Of a stretch of DNA of 64,000 bases, positions 27,228 to 35,440 are shown piece after piece. Location of the stretch: assembly GCF_000455605.1 (NCBI RefSeq), contig NC_017025.1, positions 62,001-126,000 of the forward strand. The letters run 5' to 3'. The first letter of the stretch is position 1. Every line of letters starts with the position of its first letter. Both the position numbers and the translations under genes were made by a program. Below the pieces are notes generated by a model. It saw only the letters and a list, made by a program, of their open reading frames with translations. It was not told where the DNA came from and made no database searches. Origin of the DNA: Flavobacterium indicum GPTSA100-9 = DSM 17447 (GTDB lineage: Bacteria; Bacteroidota; Bacteroidia; Flavobacteriales; Flavobacteriaceae).

Positions 27228-27941
27228 ATGTTAGTCAAAACCAAGGCCATTGTTCTTAGTGCAATTAAATATCAAGAAAAAAGCTTAATTGTAAAATGTT
27301 ATACTCAAAATCACGGCATAAAGTCTTATTTTGTGCCTAGTGCTTTTTCTTCAAAGAAGTCGAACCAACGAATTGGTTACTTTCAACCTTTAACGCTGCT
27401 AGAAATTGAAGCAACACATAAAAACAAAGGTACATTAGAGCATTTTAAAGAAATTAAATTAGCACATGCTTATCAAACGATTCCATTAGATATTGTAAAA
27501 AGTACGATTGTTATTTTTCTATCCGAAATTTTACATCATAGTATTTTAGAAGAAGAAAAAAATGAATCCCTTTTCGAGTTTATTGAAACGGCATTACTTT
27601 GGTTAGATACCCATGACGCTATTGCTAATTTTCATTTAATTGTGTTGCTTCAAATTACCAAGTTTTTAGGGTTTTATCCTCAATCCTCACAAAATGAATT
27701 TCCATTTTTTGAAATGATAGAAGGTGTCTTTGTGCCTTTTCAAGGGGTAAGTTGTTTAACAGCTCATGAAACACTTTTGATTAAAAAACTTATTGATTTG
27801 CGTTTTGATTCTAATGCAAAGCTTTTCACGGGTGTGGAACGCCAATTGATTTTGAAAATTATTTTGGATTATTACGCCATTCATTTAGACGGATTTAGAA
27901 AACCGAAATCACTCGAAATTTTAAAAGAAGTTTTTAGTTAA
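27228..27941 (+). CDS. recO: DNA repair protein RecO
   Basis: A 237-residue RecO: N-terminal OB fold (MLVKTKAIVLSAIKYQEKSL, YTQNHGIKSYFV) and a helical C-terminal domain. It helps RecR load RecA onto SSB-coated single strands. The zinc-finger cysteines of some RecO proteins are absent, as usual in Bacteroidota. The ATG directly follows the porZ stop, so the two genes are co-transcribed. Confidence 0.9.
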   Translation: MLVKTKAIVLSAIKYQEKSLIVKCYTQNHGIKSYFVPSAFSSKKSNQRIGYFQPLTLLEIEATHKNKGTLEHFKEIKLAHAYQTIPLDIVKSTIVIFLSEILHHSILEEEKNESLFEFIETALLWLDTHDAIANFHLIVLLQITKFLGFYPQSSQNEFPFFEMIEGVFVPFQGVSCLTAHETLLIKKLIDLRFDSNAKLFTGVERQLILKIILDYYAIHLDGFRKPKSLEILKEVFS

Positions 27942-28089
27942 GTTTCTATATTAACAGTGTTTTTTATCGTTTTTAACTTACTTTTTAACTCTAGTTATTG
28001 AATTTTATCTGTTTTATTGGTTTTGTATCAGATATTTCTCAGTATACTATTAAATTTTAATAATTTTATACTATTAATGTTAAAAAAGT

Positions 28090-28707
28090 ATGATTATGAT
28101 AAAATACTACTCCTTTATTGTAAGCATAATGATGATTTTATCTTCACATATAAATTATGCTCAAGTTGGTGTTGGAACAACGAATCCACAAGCAACTCTT
28201 CACGTTCAAGGTAATCTAAGGGTAACCAATACAAATAACACAACAACTTCAACAGATCTTTTAGGTAACTGTTCTCAGGGTGATATTACTTCTATTAAGG
28301 TAGGTGAAGGTTTATTGTTAAAAAACAATGAGCTAACAAATACCAATACAAGTTCACCAACTAAGTATAAAATAGCTGGTATACCTATAGCAACAGTTGC
28401 TCCTAATCAAAATTTTGACAATTTTAATTTTGATTTAAGTGGCGTTAACACTGATGTTGTTATTTTTAGATTAGCTGCAGCACATAATTATACTATATCA
28501 GGTATTGGTGGGGGTACAGATGGAAGGCATATATTAATTTATAATTCGAATCCAGTAAATTTAACAATCAATAATATGAATTCATCCAATCCATTAAATC
28601 ATATCGATACTTTAGGGTCTGCTACCGCAACTTCTGGTGTTGGAACAATTGAACTTGTTTATGATGGGACTTTAAATAAATGGATTGTTATAAATATTAG
28701 AAATTAA
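28090..28707 (+). CDS. Small exported surface protein of unknown function
   Basis: A 205-residue protein with a signal peptide ending near YAQ (residue 24) and the segment VGVGTTNPQATLHVQGNLRV right after it. This N-terminal motif is common in secreted flavobacterial proteins that resemble phage-tail or adhesin subunits. The rest is Ser/Thr/Asn-rich beta structure ending in IELVYDGTLNKWIVINIRN. No T9SS sorting domain. The start could be 28090 or 28096. It stands alone and is followed by a strong terminator. Confidence 0.65.
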   Translation: MIMIKYYSFIVSIMMILSSHINYAQVGVGTTNPQATLHVQGNLRVTNTNNTTTSTDLLGNCSQGDITSIKVGEGLLLKNNELTNTNTSSPTKYKIAGIPIATVAPNQNFDNFNFDLSGVNTDVVIFRLAAAHNYTISGIGGGTDGRHILIYNSNPVNLTINNMNSSNPLNHIDTLGSATATSGVGTIELVYDGTLNKWIVINIRN

Positions 28708-28740
28708 TAAAAATAAAGTTTAGAATAGATTTTTTTTGAG

Positions 28741-28777
28741 AAAAACCACTTCTTAACGCAAAAAGGAGTGGTTTTTT
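28741..28777 (+). terminator. Terminator after the small exported protein
   Basis: AAAAACCACT (28741-28750) pairs with AGTGGTTTTT (28767-28776) over 10 bp, followed by T. Confidence 0.75.
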
Positions 28778-28871
28778 ACTTATTCAGTAATTCTTTTATA
28801 TTTCAATATTATTTTGAATTATGCTCTAAAAAAATTCCTTACTTTCGCAAATTGATTTAAGTTAGCGAAAA

Positions 28872-31800
28872 ATGAGTGCAAAATTTACTGAATACAAAGG
28901 ACTTGACTTGCCAACTGTGGCGTCTGAAGTACTTGATTTTTGGAAAAAAAACAATGTCTTTGAACAAAGTGTAACTTCTCGTGAAGGCAAAACCCCTTAT
29001 GTGTTTTTTGAAGGACCACCTTCAGCGAATGGATTACCGGGTATTCACCACGTTATGGCACGTGCTATTAAAGATATTTTTTGTCGTTATAAAACTCAAA
29101 AAGGGTACCAAGTAAAACGAAAAGCAGGTTGGGATACCCACGGCTTACCGGTTGAATTAGGTACGGAAAAAGAATTAGGAATTACCAAAGAGGATATAGG
29201 TAAAACCATTACCGTTTCAGAATATAATGAAGCGTGTAAAAGAACCGTTATGCGTTATACCGATGTGTGGAACGATCTTACCGAAAAAATGGGGTACTGG
29301 GTTGATATGGAAGATCCTTATGTGACGTACAAGTCGAAATATATGGAGTCGGTTTGGTGGTTGTTAAAACAGATTTACGATAAAAATTTATTGTATAAAG
29401 GTTACACCATTCAGCCGTATTCTCCTAAAGCCGGGACGGGATTGTCTTCGCATGAAGTAAATCAGCCAGGTTCGTATCGAGATGTAACCGATACCACTAT
29501 TGTAGCGCAGTTTAAAGCTGTTGAAAATACGTTGCCAAGTTTTTTACAAGGTTTCGGAACAATTCATTTTTTAGCATGGACGACTACCCCATGGACGTTG
29601 CCTTCAAATACAGCCTTAACTGTTGGGCCAAAAATCGAGTATGTTTTAGTAAAAACGTTCAATCAATATACATTCGAACCTATCAATGTTATTTTAGCTA
29701 AACCTTTAGTTGGGAAACAATTTGGTGGAAAATATTTTGTAGCCGAATCGGATGAAGATTTTGCAAATTATAAACCAGAAGATAAAAAGATACCTTACCA
29801 AATTTTAGCCGAAACTAAAGGTGCCGATTTAGTCGGAATCAAATACGAACAATTATTGCCATTTACATTGCCGTATCAAAATCCAGAGAATGCGTTTCGA
29901 GTAATTTCGGGGGATTTCGTTACTACTGAAGACGGTACAGGTATTGTGCACACGGCGCCAACTTTTGGAGCTGATGATGCTAAAGTGGCCAAAGAAGCAA
30001 CTCCTGAAGTGCCACCAATGTTGGTCTTAGATGAAAATGGAAATGCCGTTCCATTGGTGGATTTACAAGGTAAATTTGTGGCTCAAATGGGCGAATTTGC
30101 TGGTAAATATGTAAAGAACGAATATTACAATGAAGGTGAAGCGCCTGAGAAATCAGTAGATGTAGAAATCGCAATTCGTTTAAAAGAAGAAAACAAAGCC
30201 TTTAAGGTTGAAAAATATGTGCACAGTTATCCGCATTGTTGGAGAACAGACAAACCTATTTTATATTATCCTTTAGATTCTTGGTTTATCAAAGTTACGG
30301 ATGTTAAAGATAGAATGTTCGATTTAAATGAAACCATCAATTGGAAACCCAAAGCTACAGGAGAAGGACGTTTTGGGAATTGGTTGAAAAATGCAAACGA
30401 TTGGAATTTATCTCGTTCACGTTATTGGGGAATTCCATTACCAATATGGAGAACAGAAGATAAAACAGAAGAAATTTGTATTGGTTCTGTAGAACAATTA
30501 TACAATGAAATTGAAAAAGCAATCCAAGCAGGTGTAGAAACCGTAAATCCGTTTACAGGTTTTGAAATTGGAAATATGGATGAAGCGAACTATGAGTTGG
30601 TTGACTTACATAAAAATGTGGTAGATCATATAACTTTAGTATCACCTTCTGGAAAACCAATGAAACGTGAAACCGATTTAATTGACGTTTGGTTCGATTC
30701 AGGTGCAATGCCTTATGCACAATGGCATTATCCTTTTGAAAATAAGGAGTTAATAGACGGAACTTGTCATTCCGAACTTGTTTCGGAATCTAATGGTGAG
30801 AACCTGAAACAAGTTCAGGTTGACAAGCGTATGTTCCCTGCAGATTTCATCGCAGAAGGAGTAGATCAAACTCGTGGTTGGTTCTATACCTTACATGCTA
30901 TTGGAACTTTAGTTTTTGATAAAATTGCCTATAAAAATGTAGTGTCAAACGGATTAGTATTAGACAAAAACGGACAAAAAATGTCCAAACGTTTAGGAAA
31001 TGCCGTAGATCCGTTTACAACATTAGCAGAATATGGACCCGATGCCACGCGTTGGTACATGATTTCTAATGCTAACCCTTGGGACAACTTAAAATTTGAT
31101 ATTGAAGGTGTGGCTGAGGTGCGTCGTAAATTCTTCGGTACCTTATACAATACCTATTCGTTCTTTGCCTTATATGCTAATATTGATGGATTTACTTATG
31201 CAGAAGCTGAGGTGCCGTTAGACGAAAGACCAGAAATAGATCGTTGGATTTTATCTGAATTGCATACTTTAATTCAGTTTGTGGATGAAGCATATGCCGA
31301 TTATGAGCCTACGAAAGCAACCCGAGCAATTTCTGATTTTGTACAAGAGAATTTGAGTAATTGGTACGTGCGTTTATGTAGAAGAAGATTCTGGAAAGGT
31401 GAGTACGGAACAGATAAAATTGCGGCTTATCAGACCCTTTATACCTGTTTAGCAACGGTAGCTAAATTGTCGGCACCAGTGGCTCCGTTCTTTATGGATC
31501 GACTATACAAAGACTTGAATGCCGCGACAAATAAGGAAAACTTCGCTAGTGTACATTTAGCCGATTTCCCTGTTTTGGTTGAAAACTTTGTTGATAAATC
31601 ACTGGAAAGCAAAATGTTGAAAGCACAAACTGTTTCTTCTTTAGTATTATCTTTACGTAAGAAAGAAATGATTAAAGTACGTCAACCTTTACAACGCGTA
31701 ATGATTCCAGTACTTGACGCTACTTTCAAGGCAGAAATTGAAGCGGTTTCAGATTTAATTAAAGCTGAAGTAAACGTGAAAGAATTGGAATTATTAGACG

Positions 31801-32336
31801 ATGCTTCAGGCGTTTTAGTGAAGCAAATTAAACCTAATTTTAAAGCACTAGGACCTCGATTTGGAAAAGATATGGGATTGATTTCTAAGGAGATACAGTC
31901 TTTTGGGCAAGAACAAATCAATCAATTAGACAAAGAAGGTTCGTTAGATATTGTGGTTTCTGGAAAAAGTATTACTTTAACAACCGAAGATGTAGAGATT
32001 TCTTCTCAAGATATTCCGGGATGGTTAGTAGCGAATGCCAACGGTATAACAGTAGCTTTAGATATAACTATTTCGGAAGATTTACGAAAAGAAGGAATTG
32101 CTAGAGAATTAGTGAATAGAATTCAAAACATTCGAAAAGATTCAGGTTTTGAAGTGACAGATAAAGTTCAAGTACAAATTCAAAATGAGCCTCATGTAAA
32201 TGCAGCTATTCAAGCCAATGAAGACTATATTAAGTCGGAAACATTAACAGAAAGCATTTCATTTGTGGAAGAATTAGAAAATGGTACGGAAATTGAGTTT
32301 GATGAAATCAAAACCAAAATAAGTATAAAAAAATAA
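28872..32336 (+). CDS. ileS: Isoleucine-tRNA ligase, with a palindromic in-frame insertion
   Basis: An 1154-residue class I aminoacyl-tRNA synthetase. The HIGH-type motif is GIHH at residues 57-60 (in SANGLPGIHHVMAR), the editing domain (CP1) holds WTTTPWTLPSNTAL, and the KMSKS loop is KMSKR at 703-707. The C-terminus carries the anticodon-binding domain and the extended end of the eukaryote-like IleRS clade. Residues about 632-652 (CHSELVSESNGENLKQVQVD and neighbours) are an insertion encoded by a 61-bp palindromic repeat in a part of the catalytic core between the editing domain and KMSKR. The reading frame stays open across it. Confidence 0.95.
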   Translation: MSAKFTEYKGLDLPTVASEVLDFWKKNNVFEQSVTSREGKTPYVFFEGPPSANGLPGIHHVMARAIKDIFCRYKTQKGYQVKRKAGWDTHGLPVELGTEKELGITKEDIGKTITVSEYNEACKRTVMRYTDVWNDLTEKMGYWVDMEDPYVTYKSKYMESVWWLLKQIYDKNLLYKGYTIQPYSPKAGTGLSSHEVNQPGSYRDVTDTTIVAQFKAVENTLPSFLQGFGTIHFLAWTTTPWTLPSNTALTVGPKIEYVLVKTFNQYTFEPINVILAKPLVGKQFGGKYFVAESDEDFANYKPEDKKIPYQILAETKGADLVGIKYEQLLPFTLPYQNPENAFRVISGDFVTTEDGTGIVHTAPTFGADDAKVAKEATPEVPPMLVLDENGNAVPLVDLQGKFVAQMGEFAGKYVKNEYYNEGEAPEKSVDVEIAIRLKEENKAFKVEKYVHSYPHCWRTDKPILYYPLDSWFIKVTDVKDRMFDLNETINWKPKATGEGRFGNWLKNANDWNLSRSRYWGIPLPIWRTEDKTEEICIGSVEQLYNEIEKAIQAGVETVNPFTGFEIGNMDEANYELVDLHKNVVDHITLVSPSGKPMKRETDLIDVWFDSGAMPYAQWHYPFENKELIDGTCHSELVSESNGENLKQVQVDKRMFPADFIAEGVDQTRGWFYTLHAIGTLVFDKIAYKNVVSNGLVLDKNGQKMSKRLGNAVDPFTTLAEYGPDATRWYMISNANPWDNLKFDIEGVAEVRRKFFGTLYNTYSFFALYANIDGFTYAEAEVPLDERPEIDRWILSELHTLIQFVDEAYADYEPTKATRAISDFVQENLSNWYVRLCRRRFWKGEYGTDKIAAYQTLYTCLATVAKLSAPVAPFFMDRLYKDLNAATNKENFASVHLADFPVLVENFVDKSLESKMLKAQTVSSLVLSLRKKEMIKVRQPLQRVMIPVLDATFKAEIEAVSDLIKAEVNVKELELLDDASGVLVKQIKPNFKALGPRFGKDMGLISKEIQSFGQEQINQLDKEGSLDIVVSGKSITLTTEDVEISSQDIPGWLVANANGITVALDITISEDLRKEGIARELVNRIQNIRKDSGFEVTDKVQVQIQNEPHVNAAIQANEDYIKSETLTESISFVEELENGTEIEFDEIKTKISIKK
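30765..30825 (+). repeat. Palindromic interspersed repeat inserted in ileS
   Basis: Two arms of about 25 bases in inverted orientation: TGTCATTCCGAACTTGTTTC on the left, and the right arm ends GTTCAGGTTGACA, whose reverse complement is TGTCAACCTGAAC. The arms differ at only a few bases. The left arm also contains a hairpin, TTCCGAA...TTCGGAA. It encodes CHSELVSESNGENLKQVQVD in frame with ileS. Such SELVSES...LKQVQ tracts recur in many unrelated flavobacterial proteins, which is the mark of a mobile palindrome. Confidence 0.75.
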
Positions 32337-32367
32337 AAATCGATTACTAACCTAAATTAAGTGAATT

Positions 32368-32748
32368 ATGGTAGATGAAAAAGTAAGATACTCAGATGCT
32401 GAATTAGCAGAGTTTAAAGAATTAATCTTAGGTAAATTAGAAAAAGCCAAAACTGATTTAGATTTGATTAAAAGCGCCTATTTAAATGATTTAAACAACG
32501 GAACAGACGATACATCACCTACGTTTAAAGCTTTTGAAGAAGGAAGCGAAACCATGAGTAAAGAGGCCAATTCACAATTAGCTACGCGCCAAGAAAAATT
32601 TATTCGTGATTTAAAAAATGCTCTAATCCGCATTGAAAACAAAACCTATGGGATTTGTAAAGTTACAGGTAAATTAATCAACAAAGAACGCTTAAAGCTG
32701 GTGCCTCATGCCACTATGAGTATAGAAGCAAAAAATATGCAGAAATAA
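32368..32748 (+). CDS. TraR/DksA family protein with degenerate zinc finger
   Basis: A 126-residue DksA-like protein that would act in the secondary channel of RNA polymerase. It has an N-terminal coiled coil (AELAEFKELILGKLEKAKTDLDLIKSAY), a GTDDTSPTFKAFEEGSE region, and the C-terminal finger YGICKVTGKLINKERLKLVPHAT. Only one of the usual four cysteines remains, so zinc binding is probably lost. It lies 31 bases after ileS and ends in a strong terminator. Confidence 0.85.
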   Translation: MVDEKVRYSDAELAEFKELILGKLEKAKTDLDLIKSAYLNDLNNGTDDTSPTFKAFEEGSETMSKEANSQLATRQEKFIRDLKNALIRIENKTYGICKVTGKLINKERLKLVPHATMSIEAKNMQK

Positions 32749-32749
32749 T

Positions 32750-32775
32750 AAAAACCCACTTCGGTGGGTTTTTTT
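32750..32775 (+). terminator. Terminator of the ileS-dksA-like unit
   Basis: AAAACCCACTTCGGTGGGTTTT hairpin with a TTCG tetraloop and a run of seven T. Confidence 0.85.
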
Positions 32776-32807
32776 GTTGCTAATTTTTAAATTTTATTAC
32801 GGCTACA

Positions 32808-32837
32808 GCTCCGCAAAGTCGGGGGACTTTGTGGAGC
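32808..32837. repeat. AAAGTC palindrome, copy 1
   Basis: GCTCCGCAAAGTC followed by GACTTTGTGGAGC, an inverted repeat of 13 bases with one mismatch. First of a family confined to 32.8-40.0 kb. Confidence 0.7.
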
Positions 32838-32887
32838 CGAAGAATTTTAATTTAAATGGCAATAAGATTGTAAAAAAAGAAAAGAAA

Positions 32888-33502
32888 ATGAAAATAATAT
32901 TATCGATTTTGTTTGTACTAAGCACTTTGCAGTATAACAATAAAAATTTAGGAAAATATGAGTATAAAACCAATCATTATTGGGAGTGTATTAATCTAAA
33001 AGGAAATAATATATTTGAATTTCAATCTGGACATTACATGTCAGGAGTTGAAAAAGTTAGCGGTAGATTTATAATTAATGGAGATAGTCTTATTCTAAAT
33101 AGTCTTCCACAAAGAGAAAAAATTATTGTAAATGAGAAATATATAAGAAAAAACAGAGATAACTATAGTTTCAATATTAAAGATAGAAGTGATTTTTTTG
33201 TCCAAAATAATTTGAATTTAAATTTATCATTTGATGATGGAACTATTGAGTCAATCCAAATACCATTTGGAAAATTTAATGTAAAAACTAAAAAGAGAAT
33301 TAAATCATTTTATGTTGGTAATATTGGCTTAAAATTTCCGATTTATTATTTAAAAAGTGATGTAACGAATACTTTTGACGTTAAATTAGATTTTAAAAGA
33401 ATTTTTGATAATGAAATTTGGTTATTTGACGAAGGTAAGATCAAACCAATAGGCATTGATGGAGAATATCAAAAATATTTTCTAGTAAAAGCTTCTGAAT
33501 AG
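32888..33502 (+). CDS. Hypothetical protein
   Basis: A 204-residue protein with a short hydrophobic N-terminus (MKIILSILFVLSTLQ) that may be a signal peptide. Contains FEFQSGHYMSGVEKVSGRF followed by a beta-rich region. No family recognised. The ATG at 32888 is preferred because the longer frame runs back into a palindromic repeat. It is the first gene of the accessory tract and sits between two copies of the AAAGTC palindrome. Confidence 0.5.
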   Translation: MKIILSILFVLSTLQYNNKNLGKYEYKTNHYWECINLKGNNIFEFQSGHYMSGVEKVSGRFIINGDSLILNSLPQREKIIVNEKYIRKNRDNYSFNIKDRSDFFVQNNLNLNLSFDDGTIESIQIPFGKFNVKTKKRIKSFYVGNIGLKFPIYYLKSDVTNTFDVKLDFKRIFDNEIWLFDEGKIKPIGIDGEYQKYFLVKASE

Positions 33503-33520
33503 TTTAATGTGTCAAATCAA

Positions 33521-33546
33521 CTCCACAAAGTGACCCGACTTTGAGC
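33521..33546. repeat. AAAGTC palindrome, copy 2
   Basis: CTCCACAAAGTGACCCGACTTTGAG; the left arm is slightly degenerate. Lies 18 bases after the stop of the preceding gene. Confidence 0.6.
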
Positions 33547-33588
33547 TAAATAAAACAAAAAAAGCTCAGTGAAAACTGACCAGCCCCA

Positions 33589-33614
33589 GCTCCGCAAAGT
33601 CTCTTGACTTTGAG
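33589..33614. repeat. AAAGTC palindrome, copy 3
   Basis: GCTCCGCAAAGTC then TCTT then GACTTTGAG. It begins a longer repeat unit (about 33589-33720) that recurs at 34216-34345. Confidence 0.65.
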
Positions 33615-33720
33615 TTATTTTTATGTTATTTATTGGGTAAATTATATTTAAACTAAATAATTGAAAAAGTAAATTAATTACAAATACATTATATTTATAC
33701 AAAGTCGGGAGACTTTGCTC
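33614..33720. repeat. About 105-bp direct repeat, copy A
   Basis: Shared with 34242-34345: TATTTTTATGTTATTTATTG, then GGGTAAATT, AACTAAATA, TTGAAAAAGTAAATTAATT and finally ACAAAGTCGG in the same order in both places. No gene is seen between 33503 and 33740; the stretch is made of these repeats. Confidence 0.7.
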
Positions 33721-33740
33721 AGCATGGTTAAACAAATTTT

Positions 33741-34202
33741 ATGAAAATTTATTTATTAATTATTTTGAATGTTTTCTTAAACATTTCATGTTCAAAAAAA
33801 AACGGAATTGTTGAGTTTTATTACAAACCTTATTCAGTTAATAATTTTTTTTATTATCCAAATAATAGTAAATTTTCTATTTGGAATGATGAAACTTATC
33901 TTAAAAATTATACAAAATGGAATAGTAATAAAAAAATACAGCAGTTTTACTTTTCTATAAAAGACACAAGTAGTTTAGAAAAAACTTATTTAGATAATGA
34001 ATTTATTAATGCTGTAGTAATTAAAACTAATGGAACGAATGATACTATTTATTTTAATGAAGAATTGAGTTGTTTTACAAGAACACAAAAAAATAATTTA
34101 GATTATGAAGTATATGTAATTGATTCTATAAATAAACCATTGCCAAGATATCTATTGAAATTTTATAAAAATAGAAGAATTAAATTTAAAAAAAACAATT
34201 AA
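33741..34202 (+). CDS. Small lipoprotein, putative immunity-type
   Basis: A 153-residue protein with a lipoprotein signal (MKIYLLIILNVFLNISC; lipobox Cys at residue 17). The mature part is Lys/Asn-rich with no motif I recognise (KNGIVEFYYKPYSVNNFF, FYKNRRIKFKKNN). It is flanked by AAAGTC repeats on both sides. Several similar small lipoproteins in this tract follow RHS tip fragments directly; this one does not, so its role as an immunity protein is only a guess by analogy. Confidence 0.5.
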   Translation: MKIYLLIILNVFLNISCSKKNGIVEFYYKPYSVNNFFYYPNNSKFSIWNDETYLKNYTKWNSNKKIQQFYFSIKDTSSLEKTYLDNEFINAVVIKTNGTNDTIYFNEELSCFTRTQKNNLDYEVYVIDSINKPLPRYLLKFYKNRRIKFKKNN

Positions 34203-34215
34203 ATTGAAGTTCACA

Positions 34216-34242
34216 GCTCCGCAAAATCTCCCGACTTTGAGC
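34216..34242. repeat. AAAGTC palindrome, copy 4
   Basis: GCTCCGCAAAATCTCCCGACTTTGAGC, spelled in two arms with one mismatch. Confidence 0.6.
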
Positions 34243-34345
34243 TATTTTTATATGTTATTTATTGGGTAAATTGTTTTAAACTAAATATTTGAAAAAGTAA
34301 ATTAATTGCTGTTGTAAATTTGTTTAATATATTACAAAGTCGGAC
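34242..34345. repeat. About 105-bp direct repeat, copy B
   Basis: Second copy of the unit at 33614-33720. It ends in ACAAAGTCGG, and the next bases begin the RHS tip fragment, so the repeat edge marks a recombination junction. Confidence 0.65.
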
Positions 34346-34489
34346 ATTGTACAGCAAGGAGTGTCTAATGTTCTAAAAGACGCTTCAGGCGTTATATATT
34401 CATTTATAGATGCTTTAACTGATTATAAATTAAAAGAAGAAGGTGCTCCAAAAGAAGTTAGAGACGAAATAAATCCATTGAAAAATTAA
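34343..34489 (+). pseudogene. C-terminal tip fragment, probably of an RHS or other polymorphic toxin
   Basis: An open frame without a start codon that runs from the repeat edge to TAA at 34487-34489 and reads DIVQQGVSNVLKDASGVIYS, then FIDALTDYKLKEEGAPKEVR and DEINPLKN. It looks like the last ~48 residues of a larger protein, with its body missing. The next gene starts three bases later. This matches the tip-plus-neighbour pattern seen three more times downstream. Confidence 0.5.
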
Positions 34490-34491
34490 AA

Positions 34492-34923
34492 ATGGAAAAA
34501 TTAAAAAAATACTATATTTATTCAACTTATGTTTTTGCTATCGCATCAACAATTGCAAATTCTATTTATTTAATGAAATTAAAATTTTTTGATTTCATGA
34601 TTTTATTAATATCAATCTACATAATATATTTATTTTTGAATTTGGGTAAAAAGTTAAATTTGTTTATTTTATGTTTGTTTTTTCTAATGCAATCGATTTC
34701 ATTTAATTATATAGTCTTGCATGATTTCATTATTGGGCCAGATTTAAGATTATTTATTTTAAACGAAAAAGATTTTACAGTGGGTTCAGTTTTTAATATT
34801 TTTAATTTTAAGTTATCAATTGTAGATGCTACTAGAGATTTACATCCTCTAATAAGTTTTAACATAATTCACTTGTTAATTACTATCACTTTGTTTTTTG
34901 ATATTATAAAGATAAAAAAATAA
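34492..34923 (+). CDS. Small membrane protein, putative immunity protein
   Basis: A 143-residue protein with about four membrane segments (residues 8-26, 30-48, 52-72 and 118-138) and no known motif. The ATG is 2 bases after the stop of the toxin-tip fragment. Small multi-pass membrane proteins in this position often protect against membrane- or wall-acting toxins, but nothing in the sequence shows that directly. Confidence 0.5.
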   Translation: MEKLKKYYIYSTYVFAIASTIANSIYLMKLKFFDFMILLISIYIIYLFLNLGKKLNLFILCLFFLMQSISFNYIVLHDFIIGPDLRLFILNEKDFTVGSVFNIFNFKLSIVDATRDLHPLISFNIIHLLITITLFFDIIKIKK

Positions 34924-34956
34924 ACCCGACCGCTCGGATTTCTCACCGCAACGCTA

Positions 34957-34977
34957 GCGCAGATTTGCAATCTGTGC
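34957..34977. repeat. Short palindrome in intergenic region
   Basis: GCGCAGATTTGCAATCTGTGC, 9-bp stem and 3-base loop. The stretch 34924-35215 holds this, a half copy of the ACAAAGTGAG type and a terminator-like hairpin, but no gene. Confidence 0.5.
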
Positions 34978-35108
34978 CCACAAAGTGAGGAAAAATGAAC
35001 TAAAACCATTCAGAAATTATAAATTAAAATAAGATTAGTTAACTAGTTCGCAAAAAATTAAACGGCATTTATGTATGAATCAGAAATGCCTTTTTTAATA
35101 GTAAAAAC

Positions 35109-35440
35109 AAGAAATCCTAACCGTAAAAAGTTAGGATTTTGTTTATAAAATGCTAAATTTGACAAACGTTCTTAAAATATTAGAAGAAACCGTAAGGTTC
35201 GTCGAACACAGATAAAACCATTATTATCCCTTTGGGTTAAAACATCAGAATTATAATATTGACAGATTAGATTTTGATAAATTCCCTGAAACAGGGGTTG
35301 AAATTGTTCCTAATGATAATCCAATGTACAAGTATAAATACAACGGTAAAGAATTACAAGATGAGCTGGGGCTTAATATGTATGATTATGGAATGAGATA
35401 TTATGACCCGAGTATTGTTAGGTGGATGAATATTGACCCG
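35109..35440 (+). repeat. Long direct repeat, copy A (RHS core and upstream)
   Basis: Matches 36806-37155 nearly base for base, including the hairpin, AAATTTGACAAACGTTCTTA, AATATTAGAAGAAACCG, the RHS core codons and the segment to GATTATGG. Copy B has about 14 extra bases (near 36915-36930). Confidence 0.85.
35112..35139 (+). terminator. Terminator-like hairpin inside the long direct repeat
   Basis: AAATCCTAAC (35112-35121) and GTTAGGATTT (35130-35139), 10-bp perfect stem, followed by TGTTT. The same hairpin recurs at 36809-36837. Confidence 0.55.

Noticed and set aside
28017..28214. 65-residue plus-strand frame overlapping the small exported protein gene
   Set aside because: The overlapping frame from 28090 has a clean signal peptide and the GVGTTNPQATLHV motif; the other does not.
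33517..33735. 72-residue minus-strand frame in the RHS tract
   Set aside because: It lies wholly within the AAAGTC palindromes and the 105-bp repeat.
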